Source of the DNA: Cryoendolithus antarcticus
Taxonomy: Eukaryota > Ascomycota > Dothideomycetes > Cladosporiales > Cladosporiaceae
DNA length: 64,000 nt
Direction of reading: 5' to 3'
Assembly: GCA_002077065.1 (NCBI GenBank)
Contig: NAJO01000035.1
Coordinates: 248,001-312,000 of the forward strand
The notes beneath the pieces are model-generated. The model worked only from the letters and a program-made list of their open reading frames with translations. It was not told the DNA's origin and ran no database searches. The position numbers and the translations under genes were made by a program. This document shows positions 46,085-57,735 of the stretch, in pieces (within the stretch, counting starts at the first letter, position 1; every line of letters starts with the position of its first letter).

Positions 46085-49036
46085 TTATCGCCGTCTACCT
46101 TTGATGACAGGCTTCACAACCGCACTACTCTTCACTACCGCCTTCTTGGCGACAACAGGGGCTTGCGCCCTTTCCTCCAAGACCCTCCCAGCCCCCTTTT
46201 CCCTCTCCTTCACCAACCTCTGCCGTTCCCGATCCCTCTGAATGCCCAACTCCAGCTCAGCCCGCTTCGAGTACTCCAGCTCCCTCCTCTGCCCACCACT
46301 AATGCCTTTCTCTTTGACCGAGTAAAACACCCCACCCAGATCCGCCAACCAGTGCGCATCCACAGCCGTGACGCAGGACATGTACTCCTTACTAGTGAGG
46401 ATGAGTTCGTGGTAGACAACGTAATCCGGCGGGTCGCCGGAGTTGTAAAGTGCAGATGTAGGATGCAGTTGCACGGCCACGGAAGTGCGCAAATTGACAT
46501 ACTCGCCCAGCCCGCGCCGCTTGGCAGCTTGGTGATAGTACCCACTACAGATGCACTCCCTCACGATGTCCAAGTCGTAGCCGCAGGACGTCAAGGTCAT
46601 CTTGTTCGAAGTCATGATATCTGCGATCTGGTTCCTGATCTCCTGCGCCCGACGCAGCGCCTTGGGATGCAGGAAGTGCTTCACGCACCAGCCGTCCTTC
46701 TTCCCGTTCGCAGCCCATTGCTGGTAGACTGTCAGGAGCGTGAGGTGATCCGAATCGTGGACGAAGAACTTCTCCCGAGCGGCGTCGGACTCTTCCAGGC
46801 GTTCTTTGGGTCGATAGAAGACTGAGGGGACCGAGAGCATGGAGACTATTGTCAGCATCTCCTCGCTGCAGTTGTATGTCGAGGCTGAAGTGATGACGAG
46901 TTTGGCTAGCGACGGGTCCATGGGAAATGAAGTCATTTGGCGGCCGAGCTCGGTCAGCTCGCCGAGATTGTCGAGAGCGCCTAGGGACCAGAGGTCGAAG
47001 AGGGAGGTGGTGATTGTATCCTGTGGGGGCGGGTCCATGAAGGAGAAGTCTAGGAGGTTCTTGACACCGAGGGACTTGAGGAGGAGGACTGTATTGGCCA
47101 GATTCGTCCGCTGTATCTCAGGGATCGTGGCGATGTAAAACTCGTCCCGGAAAGCACGCTCGGTGTAGAGATGGAACGCTTTGCCTGGACCTGTCCGACC
47201 TGCACGCCCGGCTCGTTGAGAGGCATTAGCTTGTGAGATCGGTGTGATCTGTAGCGTGTCCATGCCCATCTTTGGGTTGTAGACTTTGAGCTTGCTGAAG
47301 CCTGCGTCGACTACGTACATAATGCCGTCAACCGTCAAGCTCGTCTCGGCTATGTTCGTAGCCACGATCACCTTTCGTACGCCCGGCGCAGCGCGATCGA
47401 AGATCTTGGCTTGCAGATCTGCTGGCATCTGCGAGTAGATCGGCAGGATGCTGAGCTTCGGTGGATCGTTCAGCTGGGCCAGACGCTCAGCGATCAGCTC
47501 GCAAGTGACCTCGATGTCTTCCTGTCCTGTCGTGAAAACAAGAATATCACCTTTCGATTGCGAAACGTGGATTGCCAGGACTTGTCGGACTGCGCTGTCG
47601 ACGTAATCCTCGCAAGGAGAGCGGGAGTACTGTATGTCGACTGGAAAGGTCCGGCCGGGAATGAAGAACTCAGGCGCACCGCCATAGAATTGCGCAAATC
47701 TCGAAGCATTCATCGTTGCCGACGTGACAATCAATTTGAGATCTCGCCTCCGAGCCAGCACCTTCTTGATCAATCCCATCAGCACATCCGTATTCAATGC
47801 CCTTTCATGCGCCTCGTCCATGATGATACACGAGTATTGGTCGAGATCGGGATTTGTAAGACTTTCTCGGAGAAGTACACCATCAGTCATATACTTGATC
47901 GTCGTCTCCTTACTCGTACAATCCTCAAATCGAATCGCATACCCCACGAGCCCTCCAAGCGGTACCTCCATCTCCTCACTGACCCGCTTAGCCACGGACA
48001 TGGCAGCCACACGTCTCGGCTGCGTACATCCGATCATCTGCCCTCCGCGCGCATACCCATCCTCATACAAGAACTGCGTCAACTGCGTCGTCTTCCCCGA
48101 CCCCGTCTGCCCAACCACAATAATGACCTGATTCTCTCGAATAACCCTCAACAGCTCCTCCCTCACAGCGAAAGCAGGCAGATACTCCCTCTGCTCCTTC
48201 AACGTCTTCGTATTAGAAAACTCCGAAGCGCCCTTCTCCTGCTTCTTGAAGTGATCCGAGAACTTATTGCTCTGTCCCTTCCCTTCCTCGCCGCCAGGTG
48301 GCGCATTCGCAATAGCAGAATCGGTATCCTCCTCCTTCACACCGAGCACATTTCCCAACGCCGTTCCGGCCACATTGGTAGCCTCCTGCGCCTGCTTCTG
48401 CCGCTCCTTCTGCTGCCGTCGCTCTTTCACGACCTTGCTCCCCTTGCGCGAGAAGACAGCCATATCACTCTGCGGGTCCCTTACGGCACTCACAGGATCC
48501 CTCTGAGTCGTGAAGATAGTCTTCCCATCCAAGAACGGCGGCCGTAGATCATGCGTCATCAAGTGAACCCTCGTCTCCTCCTCATCATCGTTGAAGCCTC
48601 CATACTGCTCTCGTGTCTGCGCGACGGAACTCGCAAGCATGCGGTTCGTCTCCCACGCATCCGCAGCCTGCTGCCTCTCCAGTTGCTTGTGGTTTACCCT
48701 GCCTCGCACGGCTAGCTTCTTCGCCAACAGCGCTTTCTCCCGCTCCTGATCAGCATAAGTGACATCTTCGCCAGCGCCGAAGGGGTTATGGGATTCGTCC
48801 CCAAGCGCAGCGCCATCTTCGGCTGTGTTGTACCAGTCGCGATCTAAGGCGTTGACGTCTGCTTGGTCGATGTCGGGTTCCGGGCCAGCGAAAGGCTTCT
48901 TGAGCTCGTTTCGGTGGGGATCTGTGGGGCGGGGCTGGAAGGAGGGCGTGTCTTCGTGGAAGTTGCGAGGGGTGGAGGCGCGGGAGTCGTTCAGACGGCG
49001 CCGTTTGGGGGAGTGGGAGTGGGAGGGATCGGCCAT
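46085..49036 (-). CDS. prp16: DEAH-box splicing helicase Prp16
   Basis: Pre-mRNA splicing ATPase that remodels the spliceosome after the first transesterification and proofreads branching. Single exon, 983 residues. The N-terminus contains [11 protein letters not shown] and [11 protein letters not shown], characteristic of Prp16/DHX38 rather than Prp2, Prp22 or Prp43. Helicase motifs are [10 protein letters not shown] near 310, [26 protein letters not shown] near 403, TSATMNA near 441, [11 protein letters not shown], and [19 protein letters not shown] near 612. Ratchet/winged-helix and OB-fold regions follow ([51 protein letters not shown]). The tail is Lys/Arg-rich. An antisense frame of 378 codons here is a shadow. 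Confidence 0.96.
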   Translation of the reverse strand: MADPSHSHSPKRRRLNDSRASTPRNFHEDTPSFQPRPTDPHRNELKKPFAGPEPDIDQADVNALDRDWYNTAEDGAALGDESHNPFGAGEDVTYADQEREKALLAKKLAVRGRVNHKQLERQQAADAWETNRMLASSVAQTREQYGGFNDDEEETRVHLMTHDLRPPFLDGKTIFTTQRDPVSAVRDPQSDMAVFSRKGSKVVKERRQQKERQKQAQEATNVAGTALGNVLGVKEEDTDSAIANAPPGGEEGKGQSNKFSDHFKKQEKGASEFSNTKTLKEQREYLPAFAVREELLRVIRENQVIIVVGQTGSGKTTQLTQFLYEDGYARGGQMIGCTQPRRVAAMSVAKRVSEEMEVPLGGLVGYAIRFEDCTSKETTIKYMTDGVLLRESLTNPDLDQYSCIIMDEAHERALNTDVLMGLIKKVLARRRDLKLIVTSATMNASRFAQFYGGAPEFFIPGRTFPVDIQYSRSPCEDYVDSAVRQVLAIHVSQSKGDILVFTTGQEDIEVTCELIAERLAQLNDPPKLSILPIYSQMPADLQAKIFDRAAPGVRKVIVATNIAETSLTVDGIMYVVDAGFSKLKVYNPKMGMDTLQITPISQANASQRAGRAGRTGPGKAFHLYTERAFRDEFYIATIPEIQRTNLANTVLLLKSLGVKNLLDFSFMDPPPQDTITTSLFDLWSLGALDNLGELTELGRQMTSFPMDPSLAKLVITSASTYNCSEEMLTIVSMLSVPSVFYRPKERLEESDAAREKFFVHDSDHLTLLTVYQQWAANGKKDGWCVKHFLHPKALRRAQEIRNQIADIMTSNKMTLTSCGYDLDIVRECICSGYYHQAAKRRGLGEYVNLRTSVAVQLHPTSALYNSGDPPDYVVYHELILTSKEYMSCVTAVDAHWLADLGGVFYSVKEKGISGGQRRELEYSKRAELELGIQRDRERQRLVKEREKGAGRVLEERAQAPVVAKKAVVKSSAVVKPVIKGRRR

Positions 49037-49424
49037 GGTGGAGTTGCAATGTGAATCTCTGAGTAGACTTGGGGATGGTCGCTCAGTGCATATGCATCTT
49101 TAAGACAGCCCCGGATCTCAAGACCATCTAGACCATTCCGCCGTGAATGAAATCCTTGACTGAATTCATACACGACAATCGATCAAGCATGTCTCCTGCG
49201 CCGAAGTGCGATACTTCACTCTACTACGTGCACGGGCCAAGATCTTGCAGAATGATTGATAGACGAGAATATGAGATAAAGATGAGATTGACGAGCGAGC
49301 ACATAGGGTGCGACAGGCATACTGATGAGGCAGTGCATCATTGCCAAATTACTAGTACAACTTTCTACCCATCTTACAGTCTCCTCCTCAGCGTCGGCCT
49401 CCAAACCCCGTCTTCGTTCCCTCC
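49037..49424. other. Intergenic region upstream of prp16
   Basis: Promoter of prp16 and 3' flank of the glycosyltransferase-like gene. Nothing else recognised. Confidence 0.5.
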
Positions 49425-50786
49425 TCAAGGCCACATCCCCCTCGGAATCCTGTGTTCATGCCACCCATCCCTCCCCACAACCCTACTCAAGCCATCATCG
49501 AAGCCCACACCCGTCTCCTCATGTGTAACCCTCCAAGGCTCCACGACCCTCCCCATATCACTCCCCCACTGTGCTCGCGTACCCGCAATCTGAAAGCTGA
49601 AACTACTCTTCACGAACCCGCCAAAGACACTGCAACGTTGCAACACCTCGAAGTCGATGAGCGCTTGTTGGTCCCAGGTCAGGGTCTCAAGGATAGTGAG
49701 GGCAGAAGGGGGCAGCAAGTCAAGCTTGTGCGTTATGGTCAGAGGTGGGGCATGGACAGCGGCTTTGGCGGCGAAGAGCGCTAGGTCTGTGATGTTTCCT
49801 GAGGCTACGTAGAGGGTCCGTAGGTCGTGCTTCAAGGCGTGAGAGATGTAGGCGTCAGTTTGGGCGGAGAAATTGGTGTTGGGTTCGTTCATCCAGCCGG
49901 CTTTTTGCGCGTCGACTTCGGTTCGGAGGTGCGCTCCGTAGAAAGCGTGGGGCGGGATCGGGTCGCGAGGATCGATCAGAAGGGCGTGCTTGATGGCCAG
50001 ATTTTGGACTACGAGAGCGGAAAGCTTGCGCACAGAGTGATTTAGACGGAGCACTTGGCCGAAGTTGCGACGGAATGCTGCGGGTAGGGAACGCGTGTCG
50101 ATGTCCCAGAGCGTGCGCCCTAGGTTGACGACGATCGGCAAGTCGGTCGTATACCCAGGATGTTCCTTCAGCCACGCCTCCAAATGCTCAAGATACATTT
50201 TCTTTCCGTTCTGTTCCCCCTCATCCATCCTCCTCGTATGCGGCTCATACCTCCCTGGCAGCGTCTTCGCAACCGAGTCATCCTTACTCGGCTTATGCAC
50301 CTTCATTTGCGGACACGCTTCATCCATTGCCTTCAGAAACCATTCTTCGTCGAAGAAAAGTTGAAAAGGCGCTCGCCCGCCCCAGACTTGACTGAGATCA
50401 GAGTCGCTTCTACTGGCGTAGCTGGGCAGCATGATGGAGGCGCCGGCTTCGATGGCGAAGAAGAGGAAGTCTAGAACGTTGCTGCGGATGTTACCGACGC
50501 CGCCATTCGCGTCGTCGAGCTGGAAGATCAGTTTGGGACGCCAGGCCGAGGTGTTGCAGTAGAGGCCGATTGCGGATGGGAGGAAGGGTTCCACGACTTG
50601 GGTGTCGAGCCAGTCTGCGGTGAAGTTCATTGATGGCGGACGTCGTGACTGCGTCACTGCGCCATCCCAGGGATGACCGGTGTGGTAGCGCCGTGAGAGG
50701 TAGTATAGTGGCAGGAGCGTCAGTATCCCGATGGCTGGATATATTGCTGGGTGCTGCTTACCAGCAGCAGCGGTCGTAAGCAGCAT
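49425..50786 (-). CDS. Type II membrane protein, O-fucosyltransferase-like
   Basis: Probable Golgi glycosyltransferase-like protein of 453 residues. The start at 50786 is preferred because it places a single hydrophobic anchor (IYPAIGILTLLPLYYLS) close to the N-terminus; the frame is open up to 50888. The lumenal part has FQLDDANGGVGNIRSNVLDF, WGGRAPFQLFFDEEWF, FGQVLRLNHSVRKLSALVV, HAFYGAHLRTEVDAQKAGW and LYVASGN, then FEVLQRCSVFGGFVKSSFSF. The HLRTE-like and xxASGN elements recall the GDP-fucose protein O-fucosyltransferase superfamily, and Asp/Arg positions suit a nucleotide-sugar site. This is fold-level similarity by eye; donor and acceptor are unknown. A GTAAGC near 50760 could be a donor site, but I found no matching acceptor. 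Confidence 0.6.
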   Translation of the reverse strand: MLLTTAAAGKQHPAIYPAIGILTLLPLYYLSRRYHTGHPWDGAVTQSRRPPSMNFTADWLDTQVVEPFLPSAIGLYCNTSAWRPKLIFQLDDANGGVGNIRSNVLDFLFFAIEAGASIMLPSYASRSDSDLSQVWGGRAPFQLFFDEEWFLKAMDEACPQMKVHKPSKDDSVAKTLPGRYEPHTRRMDEGEQNGKKMYLEHLEAWLKEHPGYTTDLPIVVNLGRTLWDIDTRSLPAAFRRNFGQVLRLNHSVRKLSALVVQNLAIKHALLIDPRDPIPPHAFYGAHLRTEVDAQKAGWMNEPNTNFSAQTDAYISHALKHDLRTLYVASGNITDLALFAAKAAVHAPPLTITHKLDLLPPSALTILETLTWDQQALIDFEVLQRCSVFGGFVKSSFSFQIAGTRAQWGSDMGRVVEPWRVTHEETGVGFDDGLSRVVGRDGWHEHRIPRGMWP

Positions 50787-50935
50787 ATTCTCATATCGTA
50801 TACGGTGGTGCAGGGCAAGCACAGATGGTCTCCGAAAGTCGAGGTGTCGAGGTTTACATTTCGATCCCTTGCATAATCGCCCTTGCAAATCTGGCGCGCC
50901 CCTGGCACGCGACTAAAGCTTGCTTTTCAATCTCT

Positions 50936-53900
50936 TCAGTCCTTATCATGCTGCTGTAACGGACTCGGCCTCAACGTCAACTTATGCCCGTAAGCTTGCG
51001 GCTGTCCGTTGCCAGCAGTACTTCGCACCCCATCTCCAACCTCTGCAGCCACGCTACTCGACCGATCAACACTAGCCTTATGCCGGAACTTGTTGACCGG
51101 CCGATCACTAGCCACATCCAGCTTATGCATATTCGCTGCTGTCAGCGCATGACTACCAGAAGCAAATTGCCTCTCTTCAGCATCATGCACATTCTGCTCG
51201 CTCAACCCGCGACCGAGGCGTTTCCTTGGGTCTTCGCCGGATTCTACTAGTAGATCGTCGCGGAGCGTCATTGCTTTCTCTTCGGCGCGTTGTTGACGCA
51301 TTGCGGTGTCGTTGGCAGATTCGGAGATGCGTTCGAGGGCGTGGCGTTGGGTGTATTCTAGACGGTCGAGCTCGCGGGAGAGGTGTTCTTCGGGGGACTC
51401 GCCGGACCCGAGACTGCCTGTGCCGGAGGTGTGAGATGTCTGCTCGCGGGAGACGTTGGGTCGTAATGAGCTGATGCCGTTGCGCTCCGCTATAGCCCGT
51501 TTGCGACGGCCTTCGAGAGCCCACTTCACTAGCATGCGCTCAAGATTAGGCTTCTTGACGGGTTTGCTGAGGTAATCGTCCATTCCTGACTCTTCGCATC
51601 GCTCTCGGTCGCCGTGGATAGCTGAAGCTGTCATCGCTACGATCGGCGTTGCTCGGACGCGGGAGTTGCCTGCAAAATCCTTTGATGTTCTGATCGTGGC
51701 TGTGGCGAGGTAGCCGTCCATGATGGGCATTTGACAGTCCATCAGGATCACGTCCGGCGAAGGTTGGTCCTCGGATGGGTGTCGCAGATACTCGATTGCT
51801 TCCTTCCCGTTCCAGACAGCTTTGACCGGAAAGCCGAGCTTCTTGATGGTCTTGATCGCGATCTGCTGGTTGATGGCATTATCTTCGACTACCAGGACCT
51901 GTGTTGCCTTTCGTTCCGCTTCTGTGAGGTCCTGCGGTACAGCATCAGGCGATACTGGCAGTACTCCTCCTGCATGATCGTTCCCGAGCGACGATGAGAG
52001 CTGATCGAGGTTCTTCGGTGTAGTAGGTCCACTTTGATCCGAACATGCATGCGACACAGATCGCTCCGACTGCAATCGATCAGGCAGAACACCCAGATCC
52101 ACGAGCGGGGCATCGGCTGCTTGGTACGGAGCCTTGTTGAACGGTATCCAGAAACTCGCTTTCGTACCAATGCCAAGCTTGGATTCCAGCGAGATCTCGC
52201 CTCGCATGAGCTCGACAAGGTTCTTGCTGATTGTCAGACCGAGCCCAGTCCCACCGTAGCGTCGTGCGGTCGAGCTATCAGCTTGCGAGAAAGGCTTAAA
52301 TAGTTTCTGCCGCACGTCCTCTTCAATGCCAATTCCTGTATCTTGCACTGTGAACTCGACTTCGAGGACCTCGGGAGTATTTTTGCGTATGTGCACTCGC
52401 ATAGTCACGGAACCCTCAGTGGTGAACTTGATGGAGTTGGTCAAGAGATTAGTAATGACTTGTCTCAGTCGACCAGGATCGCCCATCACCTTCCACGACC
52501 GCCATTCAGGTATGGCATCGATGTACCTGAGCCCCTTCCGCTCTGCAGCGAAGGAGAGCATCTTGTTGACATCCTTGATCACGACAGATAGATCAAACTG
52601 CACCTCCTCGATGTCGAGTCGTCCGCTTTCGACCTTCGAAAAATCCAATATGTCGTTAATCACCGTCAGCAGACCATTCGCGCTACGCTGTATGTTCTCA
52701 GCGCACTCTCGCTGCTCCTTGGTCAGTTCGCCAGAATCATCGTCAAGCAGCAGCTCTGACATGCCGATCACCCCAGCGATAGGTGTGCGGATCTCATGGC
52801 TCATGTTGGCCAGGAACTGTGACTTCATCTTGCTCGCCTCCTTTGCGGCGACGCTCTGCGCCATTAGCCTTGCGTTATCTTGATCTCGCTTCCGCATTTG
52901 ACCCTCCGCGTGTTTCATGTCCGTAATGTCGATACTGACGCCGACAACGCCATCAATGTACTTCTCGCCTTCAATGCCACCGGCCCTTTCTTGTCGCACT
53001 AGTGGGAACAGCTTCGTCTTAAACCACTTTTTGGTAGACGAGATCTGGATCTCAATGGTTTCATCGCTCACTATGCCATTGAGTATGCCCTCAATCGGCC
53101 TCTTGTACGTGGTGATCTCGTCCTGGCGATGCTGCAAAGCCATAATGTCGTAAAGATTCATGCCCATATAGTGCATCTTCGCTTTAGGGAGATCGTCATT
53201 GTCCGGGCCGTACATTGGCTGACCCTCGAACAAGCTCAATGCGCGTGACTTGTCGACCGCCCACAGCGTGATATGTGCGTGTTCAATCACTCGCTGTAGC
53301 TGAGCACGAGTTTGCTTTGCCTCCTCGCGAGCGAGGACCACATCGTGAATGTCGGTGCAGGTCCCAAACCACTTCACAATCTTGCCGTTCTCGTCGCGCA
53401 TCGGCACAGCTCTGCCCAGCATCCATCTAAACTCGCCACTGGCGCTCTTGCAGCGATACTCAGTGAGATATTCATCGCCGGTGGCTAGACAATGTGCCCA
53501 CTTAGGCTTCGCAACCTCCAGATCATCCGGATGAAATCCATTGACCCAGCCCGGTCCGTAAGACTGCTCCACCGTAAGTCCCGTGAAGTCATGCCATCGC
53601 TGTGAGAAGTAGTCATGATCACCTTCTGGTGTCGTCCGCCAAATCATCTGTGGCACCATGTTGGTTATGTCCTCGAATTGTCTCTCGTTCTTCTCCTTTT
53701 GCTGGTTGATCTGTGTCGTGAAGGTCGTGATATCGTTGAACAAAACAAGGCCACCAATGAACTCGCCTTTCTCATCGCGCATCGCTTCGCCGCGTGCCTC
53801 GAACAGCATTCTGCTCCCATCCCTAGGCGAATACAATCCGCACTTGTAACCTACAAAGTCCTCCTGGTCCCTCATGAGTCGCATGATCGGGAACTCGTCG

Positions 53901-55276
53901 ATCGAGATAAGCTCGGTAAAGTCCTCGTTCCACAGCTGATATCGTGCTAGGAACTCGAGTGCAGATTCGCTGTGGTCGATTACAGCGTCTTCGAGGTGTG
54001 GGTATATCAGTCTGAGAATGGCTTTGTTGGGTACACCAAACGTCTGATCCCGCCACATCGCATAGGCTGGTATGCTCATGCTATTGAGTATAGCATCCTT
54101 CATGCGATTTGTCTTAGTGAAGATTGTTGGCGCTGCTGCAGTCGATGACTTCTTCGGTGGTCCGCGGGGAGGAAACGTCATGCGCGGATTAGTGTGTGGG
54201 CTCGTGACAGAGGACCCGGGTGTGCTATCGCGTTGCATTCGTCTCCGATGGGAGGAACCCGAGCTCGAGCTGTTTGAGCTCAGTCCTGAGGGAGTGTCTG
54301 TAGTGGTCGCTGTGCCCGAGCGCGGAACGCTTCGAGATGTGGTCTTCATGATGTCGGAAGAGCTGCCAGATGCGCTGATAGTCCCACTGCTGACATCTCT
54401 CGTCCCCGGTCCGGTACTCATGCTGTCCGATGCGGCCGCAGTGAAGGTGAGTGTGTAGTATTGCTCGTCCTCTGTTGCCCATACCGAAATGATCATCTTC
54501 GCCTCAACGTGGTCGTCGGCATGAATCGGCTTGTCGTGCACAACGCTCAACGGAAGTCCAGTCTTCGAGTCGCGATGCGTCGAGAAGACGATGTCGACCA
54601 CAGCCTCGTGCACTTCTGTACTTCTGCCCTCTCGATGACTGACCTTCGAGGATGTTGATGGTGAGCGTTTGTGATGTGACGCAAGTGGCGTGTGATCCGT
54701 CTCCGAATCGAAATGCGCTCGTTGGGCTGCTGCATGTATCTTCGCAGCGTCGTCAACAACGTTGTGGAGAATGTCTTCCCAGGACACATATATAGCTGAA
54801 CCGCCCTGTAGCAGGTCCAGGCCCAGCTGACCAAGCGTCCTACCTTCGAGTAGCTCGCCCGCAGTCTGACTGATCTGTTCACTAACGACCGACGCGTCGC
54901 TATCTCCAGAATCCTCAACGATCGAGAAGATTGGGGCTATCCCAAGTAGCCTGCCCATAGCCTCATTGGCCATGACTACCTGCTTGTTCGAGTTGAGAAC
55001 CAGCACAGGCATCGGCAGGTACTGCAGCGCGGTGAAAGCTATTCCAACCTGGACCTGCGAAGGTGGAATTTTGATGGACAGCGATGCCCTTCTCCTACGT
55101 TTGCCAGGCTGCGAAGCCGTGGAGGCCGTATCCTCCGTTGCTGCGTCCCCGTCCACAGCGCCATCGTTGAAGTAGTCCTGGCCATTGTTATCCTGACCAG
55201 TGCCTGCGCTCTCAGCCACTTGCACTAGGTCGTTCAGCGACTCTTGTTCTTCGAATGAGACCCTGGGTCGATCCAT
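50936..55276 (-). CDS. Multi-PAS hybrid histidine kinase
   Basis: Two-component sensor kinase of 1446 residues in a single exon. The N-terminus is soluble, with no TM or HAMP. PAS-like segments are at about 85-140 (MPVLVLNSNKQVVMANEAMG), about 400-520 (GGLVLFNDITTFTTQINQQ), about 540-660 (MIWRTTPEGDHDYFSQRWHD to KWFGTCTDIHDV) and about 675-800 (HITLWAVDKSR to GVVGVSIDITDMKHA). HisKA follows, with the phospho-acceptor His in NMSHEIRTP near 825. The ATPase has the N box (NLLTNSIKF), DTGIGI and GGTGLGLTIS. The receiver has VEDNAINQQ and the phospho-acceptor Asp in ILMDCQMPIMDG near 1178, with Lys in LSKPVKK. A Ser/Glu-rich tail of about 170 residues ends the protein. It probably feeds an Ypd1-type phosphorelay; the signal is unknown and I do not assign a fungal HHK class. 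Confidence 0.93.
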   Translation of the reverse strand: MDRPRVSFEEQESLNDLVQVAESAGTGQDNNGQDYFNDGAVDGDAATEDTASTASQPGKRRRRASLSIKIPPSQVQVGIAFTALQYLPMPVLVLNSNKQVVMANEAMGRLLGIAPIFSIVEDSGDSDASVVSEQISQTAGELLEGRTLGQLGLDLLQGGSAIYVSWEDILHNVVDDAAKIHAAAQRAHFDSETDHTPLASHHKRSPSTSSKVSHREGRSTEVHEAVVDIVFSTHRDSKTGLPLSVVHDKPIHADDHVEAKMIISVWATEDEQYYTLTFTAAASDSMSTGPGTRDVSSGTISASGSSSDIMKTTSRSVPRSGTATTTDTPSGLSSNSSSSGSSHRRRMQRDSTPGSSVTSPHTNPRMTFPPRGPPKKSSTAAAPTIFTKTNRMKDAILNSMSIPAYAMWRDQTFGVPNKAILRLIYPHLEDAVIDHSESALEFLARYQLWNEDFTELISIDEFPIMRLMRDQEDFVGYKCGLYSPRDGSRMLFEARGEAMRDEKGEFIGGLVLFNDITTFTTQINQQKEKNERQFEDITNMVPQMIWRTTPEGDHDYFSQRWHDFTGLTVEQSYGPGWVNGFHPDDLEVAKPKWAHCLATGDEYLTEYRCKSASGEFRWMLGRAVPMRDENGKIVKWFGTCTDIHDVVLAREEAKQTRAQLQRVIEHAHITLWAVDKSRALSLFEGQPMYGPDNDDLPKAKMHYMGMNLYDIMALQHRQDEITTYKRPIEGILNGIVSDETIEIQISSTKKWFKTKLFPLVRQERAGGIEGEKYIDGVVGVSIDITDMKHAEGQMRKRDQDNARLMAQSVAAKEASKMKSQFLANMSHEIRTPIAGVIGMSELLLDDDSGELTKEQRECAENIQRSANGLLTVINDILDFSKVESGRLDIEEVQFDLSVVIKDVNKMLSFAAERKGLRYIDAIPEWRSWKVMGDPGRLRQVITNLLTNSIKFTTEGSVTMRVHIRKNTPEVLEVEFTVQDTGIGIEEDVRQKLFKPFSQADSSTARRYGGTGLGLTISKNLVELMRGEISLESKLGIGTKASFWIPFNKAPYQAADAPLVDLGVLPDRLQSERSVSHACSDQSGPTTPKNLDQLSSSLGNDHAGGVLPVSPDAVPQDLTEAERKATQVLVVEDNAINQQIAIKTIKKLGFPVKAVWNGKEAIEYLRHPSEDQPSPDVILMDCQMPIMDGYLATATIRTSKDFAGNSRVRATPIVAMTASAIHGDRERCEESGMDDYLSKPVKKPNLERMLVKWALEGRRKRAIAERNGISSLRPNVSREQTSHTSGTGSLGSGESPEEHLSRELDRLEYTQRHALERISESANDTAMRQQRAEEKAMTLRDDLLVESGEDPRKRLGRGLSEQNVHDAEERQFASGSHALTAANMHKLDVASDRPVNKFRHKASVDRSSSVAAEVGDGVRSTAGNGQPQAYGHKLTLRPSPLQQHDKD

Positions 55277-55995
55277 TTTCTGCGACGCCCAATCCCGCGC
55301 GCCTTGAAAGGTCGCGTCGCTGCACCTCCCTGCCCTCGTCGAAGCACCGGTCTGCCACCATGTGCTCTAGGTCAAATGTGTTGATGTCGTGTGGCTCACT
55401 CGGCCTGCCTGCCTGCCTGCCTGCCCGCCTGCCTGTATCGTGTTACCGTCCACGATGCGCTTACGCAAGGGCCCCGAAATTCGATGGAGGAGTCAACCTT
55501 GCCCTTGCCGATTATGTTAGTGGGCTAAAGTTGGATCACGCTGTAAAGTTCACACACTCCCTTCACTTGGCCTATCGATAGCGACCAACGACAGTTCGCG
55601 ATCCGCGGACAGCTACGGGGTAACTCCAAAGATCGACGTTACGATTAAACTTCAAGAGTGACGTCTTGGTCGAACACAATTATATACATCCAGCGTTTCG
55701 TGATGCAGTGAGGTATCTTTGCATGTCAGGTGTATCCGCGTGTCAAGGACCGAGCGGAGGCATAAATGATCTACTAATACAACACCGTGTAACAAGACAA
55801 CATGCACCTCGGCAACGGTTGGCAGTACAGTGCCTGGTCGTTGTCGAAATGATCGACCGGGCGGCAGGATGTGCCGTTCCGTCCCGCTGCTTCTGCAGCT
55901 CCAAGCACCACAAACGGCGAATACTTCAGGCACGGAGATAAACCACCTCTATGTGACTCTATAATCGACTAATAGTCGACTGTGTGCTAAGAAAG
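55277..55995. other. Divergent intergenic region kinase / palmitoyltransferase
   Basis: Shared upstream region of the histidine kinase and DHHC genes. A GCCT tandem array lies near the kinase side. No other feature recognised. Confidence 0.5.
55403..55434 (+). repeat. (GCCT)8 tetranucleotide array
   Basis: Eight GCCT units with one GCCC variant, about 130 bp upstream of the histidine kinase start. Confidence 0.85.
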
Positions 55996-57590
55996 ATGCC
56001 TAATCGTATCCTCGAACGCCTTGCCGTCCCTGGCGTGGTCCTCCTCGTCTCTTTCCTAGCATTCACCTCACAGTATCTTTTCCTTAAGATCGAGCCTGGC
56101 CAACTGTCTACCAGCGATACCTACTGGTTCAATGGTCTCGTAGCAGCCTTGCTGATCTGCTACCTACGGACATGCTTCACTGACCCTGGACGGATACCAA
56201 ACGACTGGTATGAGCACTTCGCGCCGCCATACGCTCAGGCAGATGCTCCTGTGGACAAGTCATCCCGGCAACGGTATTGCAGGAAATGTGAGATGCCCAA
56301 GTCGCCCCGTGCGCATCACTGTAAGACTTGCAATAGGTCGGTCATCATTGTAACCGCATCAAAAAGGAAGCTCGCCCTGACGGTATTACCAGATGCATCA
56401 TGAAAATGGACCACCACTGCGTCTGGACAGGTAGGCCACTCTTACAACAAGATGTAAGTCACTGTAGGTAACGATTTCTTGCAGCGAACTGCGTTTCTCA
56501 TATCACGCTACCTCACTTCACTCGCTTCATCTTCTATGCTGTTCTGGCAATGTCATACCTCGAGTATTACCTCTACATTCGATGCGCAGTCCTCTGGCAC
56601 AATCGTAATCTTCCAAGCGTCAGTCATGCCACACCGACATAGCGTCTCTGCTTCCTCTAACATGATCAGTATCTCGGTCCCTCAGTCTACCAGCTCGCCC
56701 ACCTTTTCGTCCTCACAGTCACAAATTCCTTCGTTCTTTTCGCGCTCAGCCTCCTTCTCGGCCGCACAATTTGGGATCTCGCTCTGAACATGACCACGAT
56801 CGAAGGCTGGGAGGTCGAACGTCACGAGGCTCTGCGGCGCCGAGCGCGCGTTATGGGCGGCTACCTAGAAGGCGCGAACGGCGAGCAGATCCGCATAGAC
56901 TCGCAGGAGTTCCCATGGGATATTGGCATCTGGTCGAATTTCTGTCAAGCGTTTGGAACGTGGAATGTGGTTGCTTGGCTTTGGCCGTTTGCAAGGAATT
57001 TGAGCGTTGAAAGTGGTCTAGTCTTTGATCACAACGAGATTGATGGTGAGCTCTTGTCCTTCTCAAAGATACAGCGTAGACTGTGCTGACAAATTCGGCA
57101 AGATCCCAGCAAGCCCTGGCCACCACCTGATCCGGATCGAACGTACCGCGTACCTCATATTTCGGCTGCCGGCGAAGGCTTCACGCAGTCTCTAGATCCG
57201 GGCGACTTTAGACGGCGGCAAGAAGCTGACTACCAGCGCTACGATAATGGAGAGCTTGTCGTGCGACGCAAGCCCTTTCACGAGCGATACGAGCACCTGA
57301 TCGACGCAGCTCGCGATGATGACAGCGAGGCAGTGTACTCAGATGACGACGATGCCGGATCAGACGTCGAGGAGATCAGAGGCCGTCTACCTAACACGAA
57401 GGCCGAAGGCGAAGAAGCGTGAGTACAGGCACCTATGTGATGTAATGCTCAGAATGTTGACATTGCTCTTAGATGGCGGAACAAGGAGGGAGAGCGACTT
57501 GCTGACTTCGGCCTCGACGAGGAAGCTGAGTTCTACGATGAAGATGACTTGCCCTTAGCAGAAATCGTCCGCCGGCGAAAAGGCGAGTGA
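55996..57590 (+). CDS. DHHC palmitoyltransferase, Pfa4-type
   Basis: Endoplasmic reticulum protein S-acyltransferase. Six exons, 55996-56336, 56393-56430, 56485-56618, 56670-57045, 57103-57418 and 57473-57590, encode 440 residues; the second exon is only 38 nt and carries the active site. Four TM segments are visible: VPGVVLLVSFLAFTSQYLFL, TYWFNGLVAALLICYL, and FIFYAVLAMSYLEYYLYI and LFVLTVTNSFVLFALSLLLG after the catalytic loop. The Cys-rich domain is YCRKCEMPKSPRAHHCKTCN then RCIMKMDHHCVWTANCV, with the acyl-accepting Cys in DHHC. SQEFPWDIGIWSNFCQAFGT is the Pfa4-type TTxE/PaCCT-region block. An acidic C-terminus follows. Yeast Pfa4 palmitoylates Chs3, which is relevant to the chitin synthase in this window. 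Confidence 0.9.
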
Positions 57591-57735
57591 AGTCAAGCGT
57601 AGCTACACCCCAAGCTCTTGCCGAGTGCGGAGAAGCTCAGCTCCGCAATCGGCACAGCTGGAAGCTCAATCGTACATGTCATGAGTGTAATAAGCTATAC
57701 CGAATGCCAAGGGGACATCGTAATCCGTCGACACC

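Noticed and set aside
47411..48547. 378-codon open frame on the + strand
   Set aside because: Antisense to the prp16 helicase core; Leu/Arg/Ser-rich with no domain, so a shadow frame.
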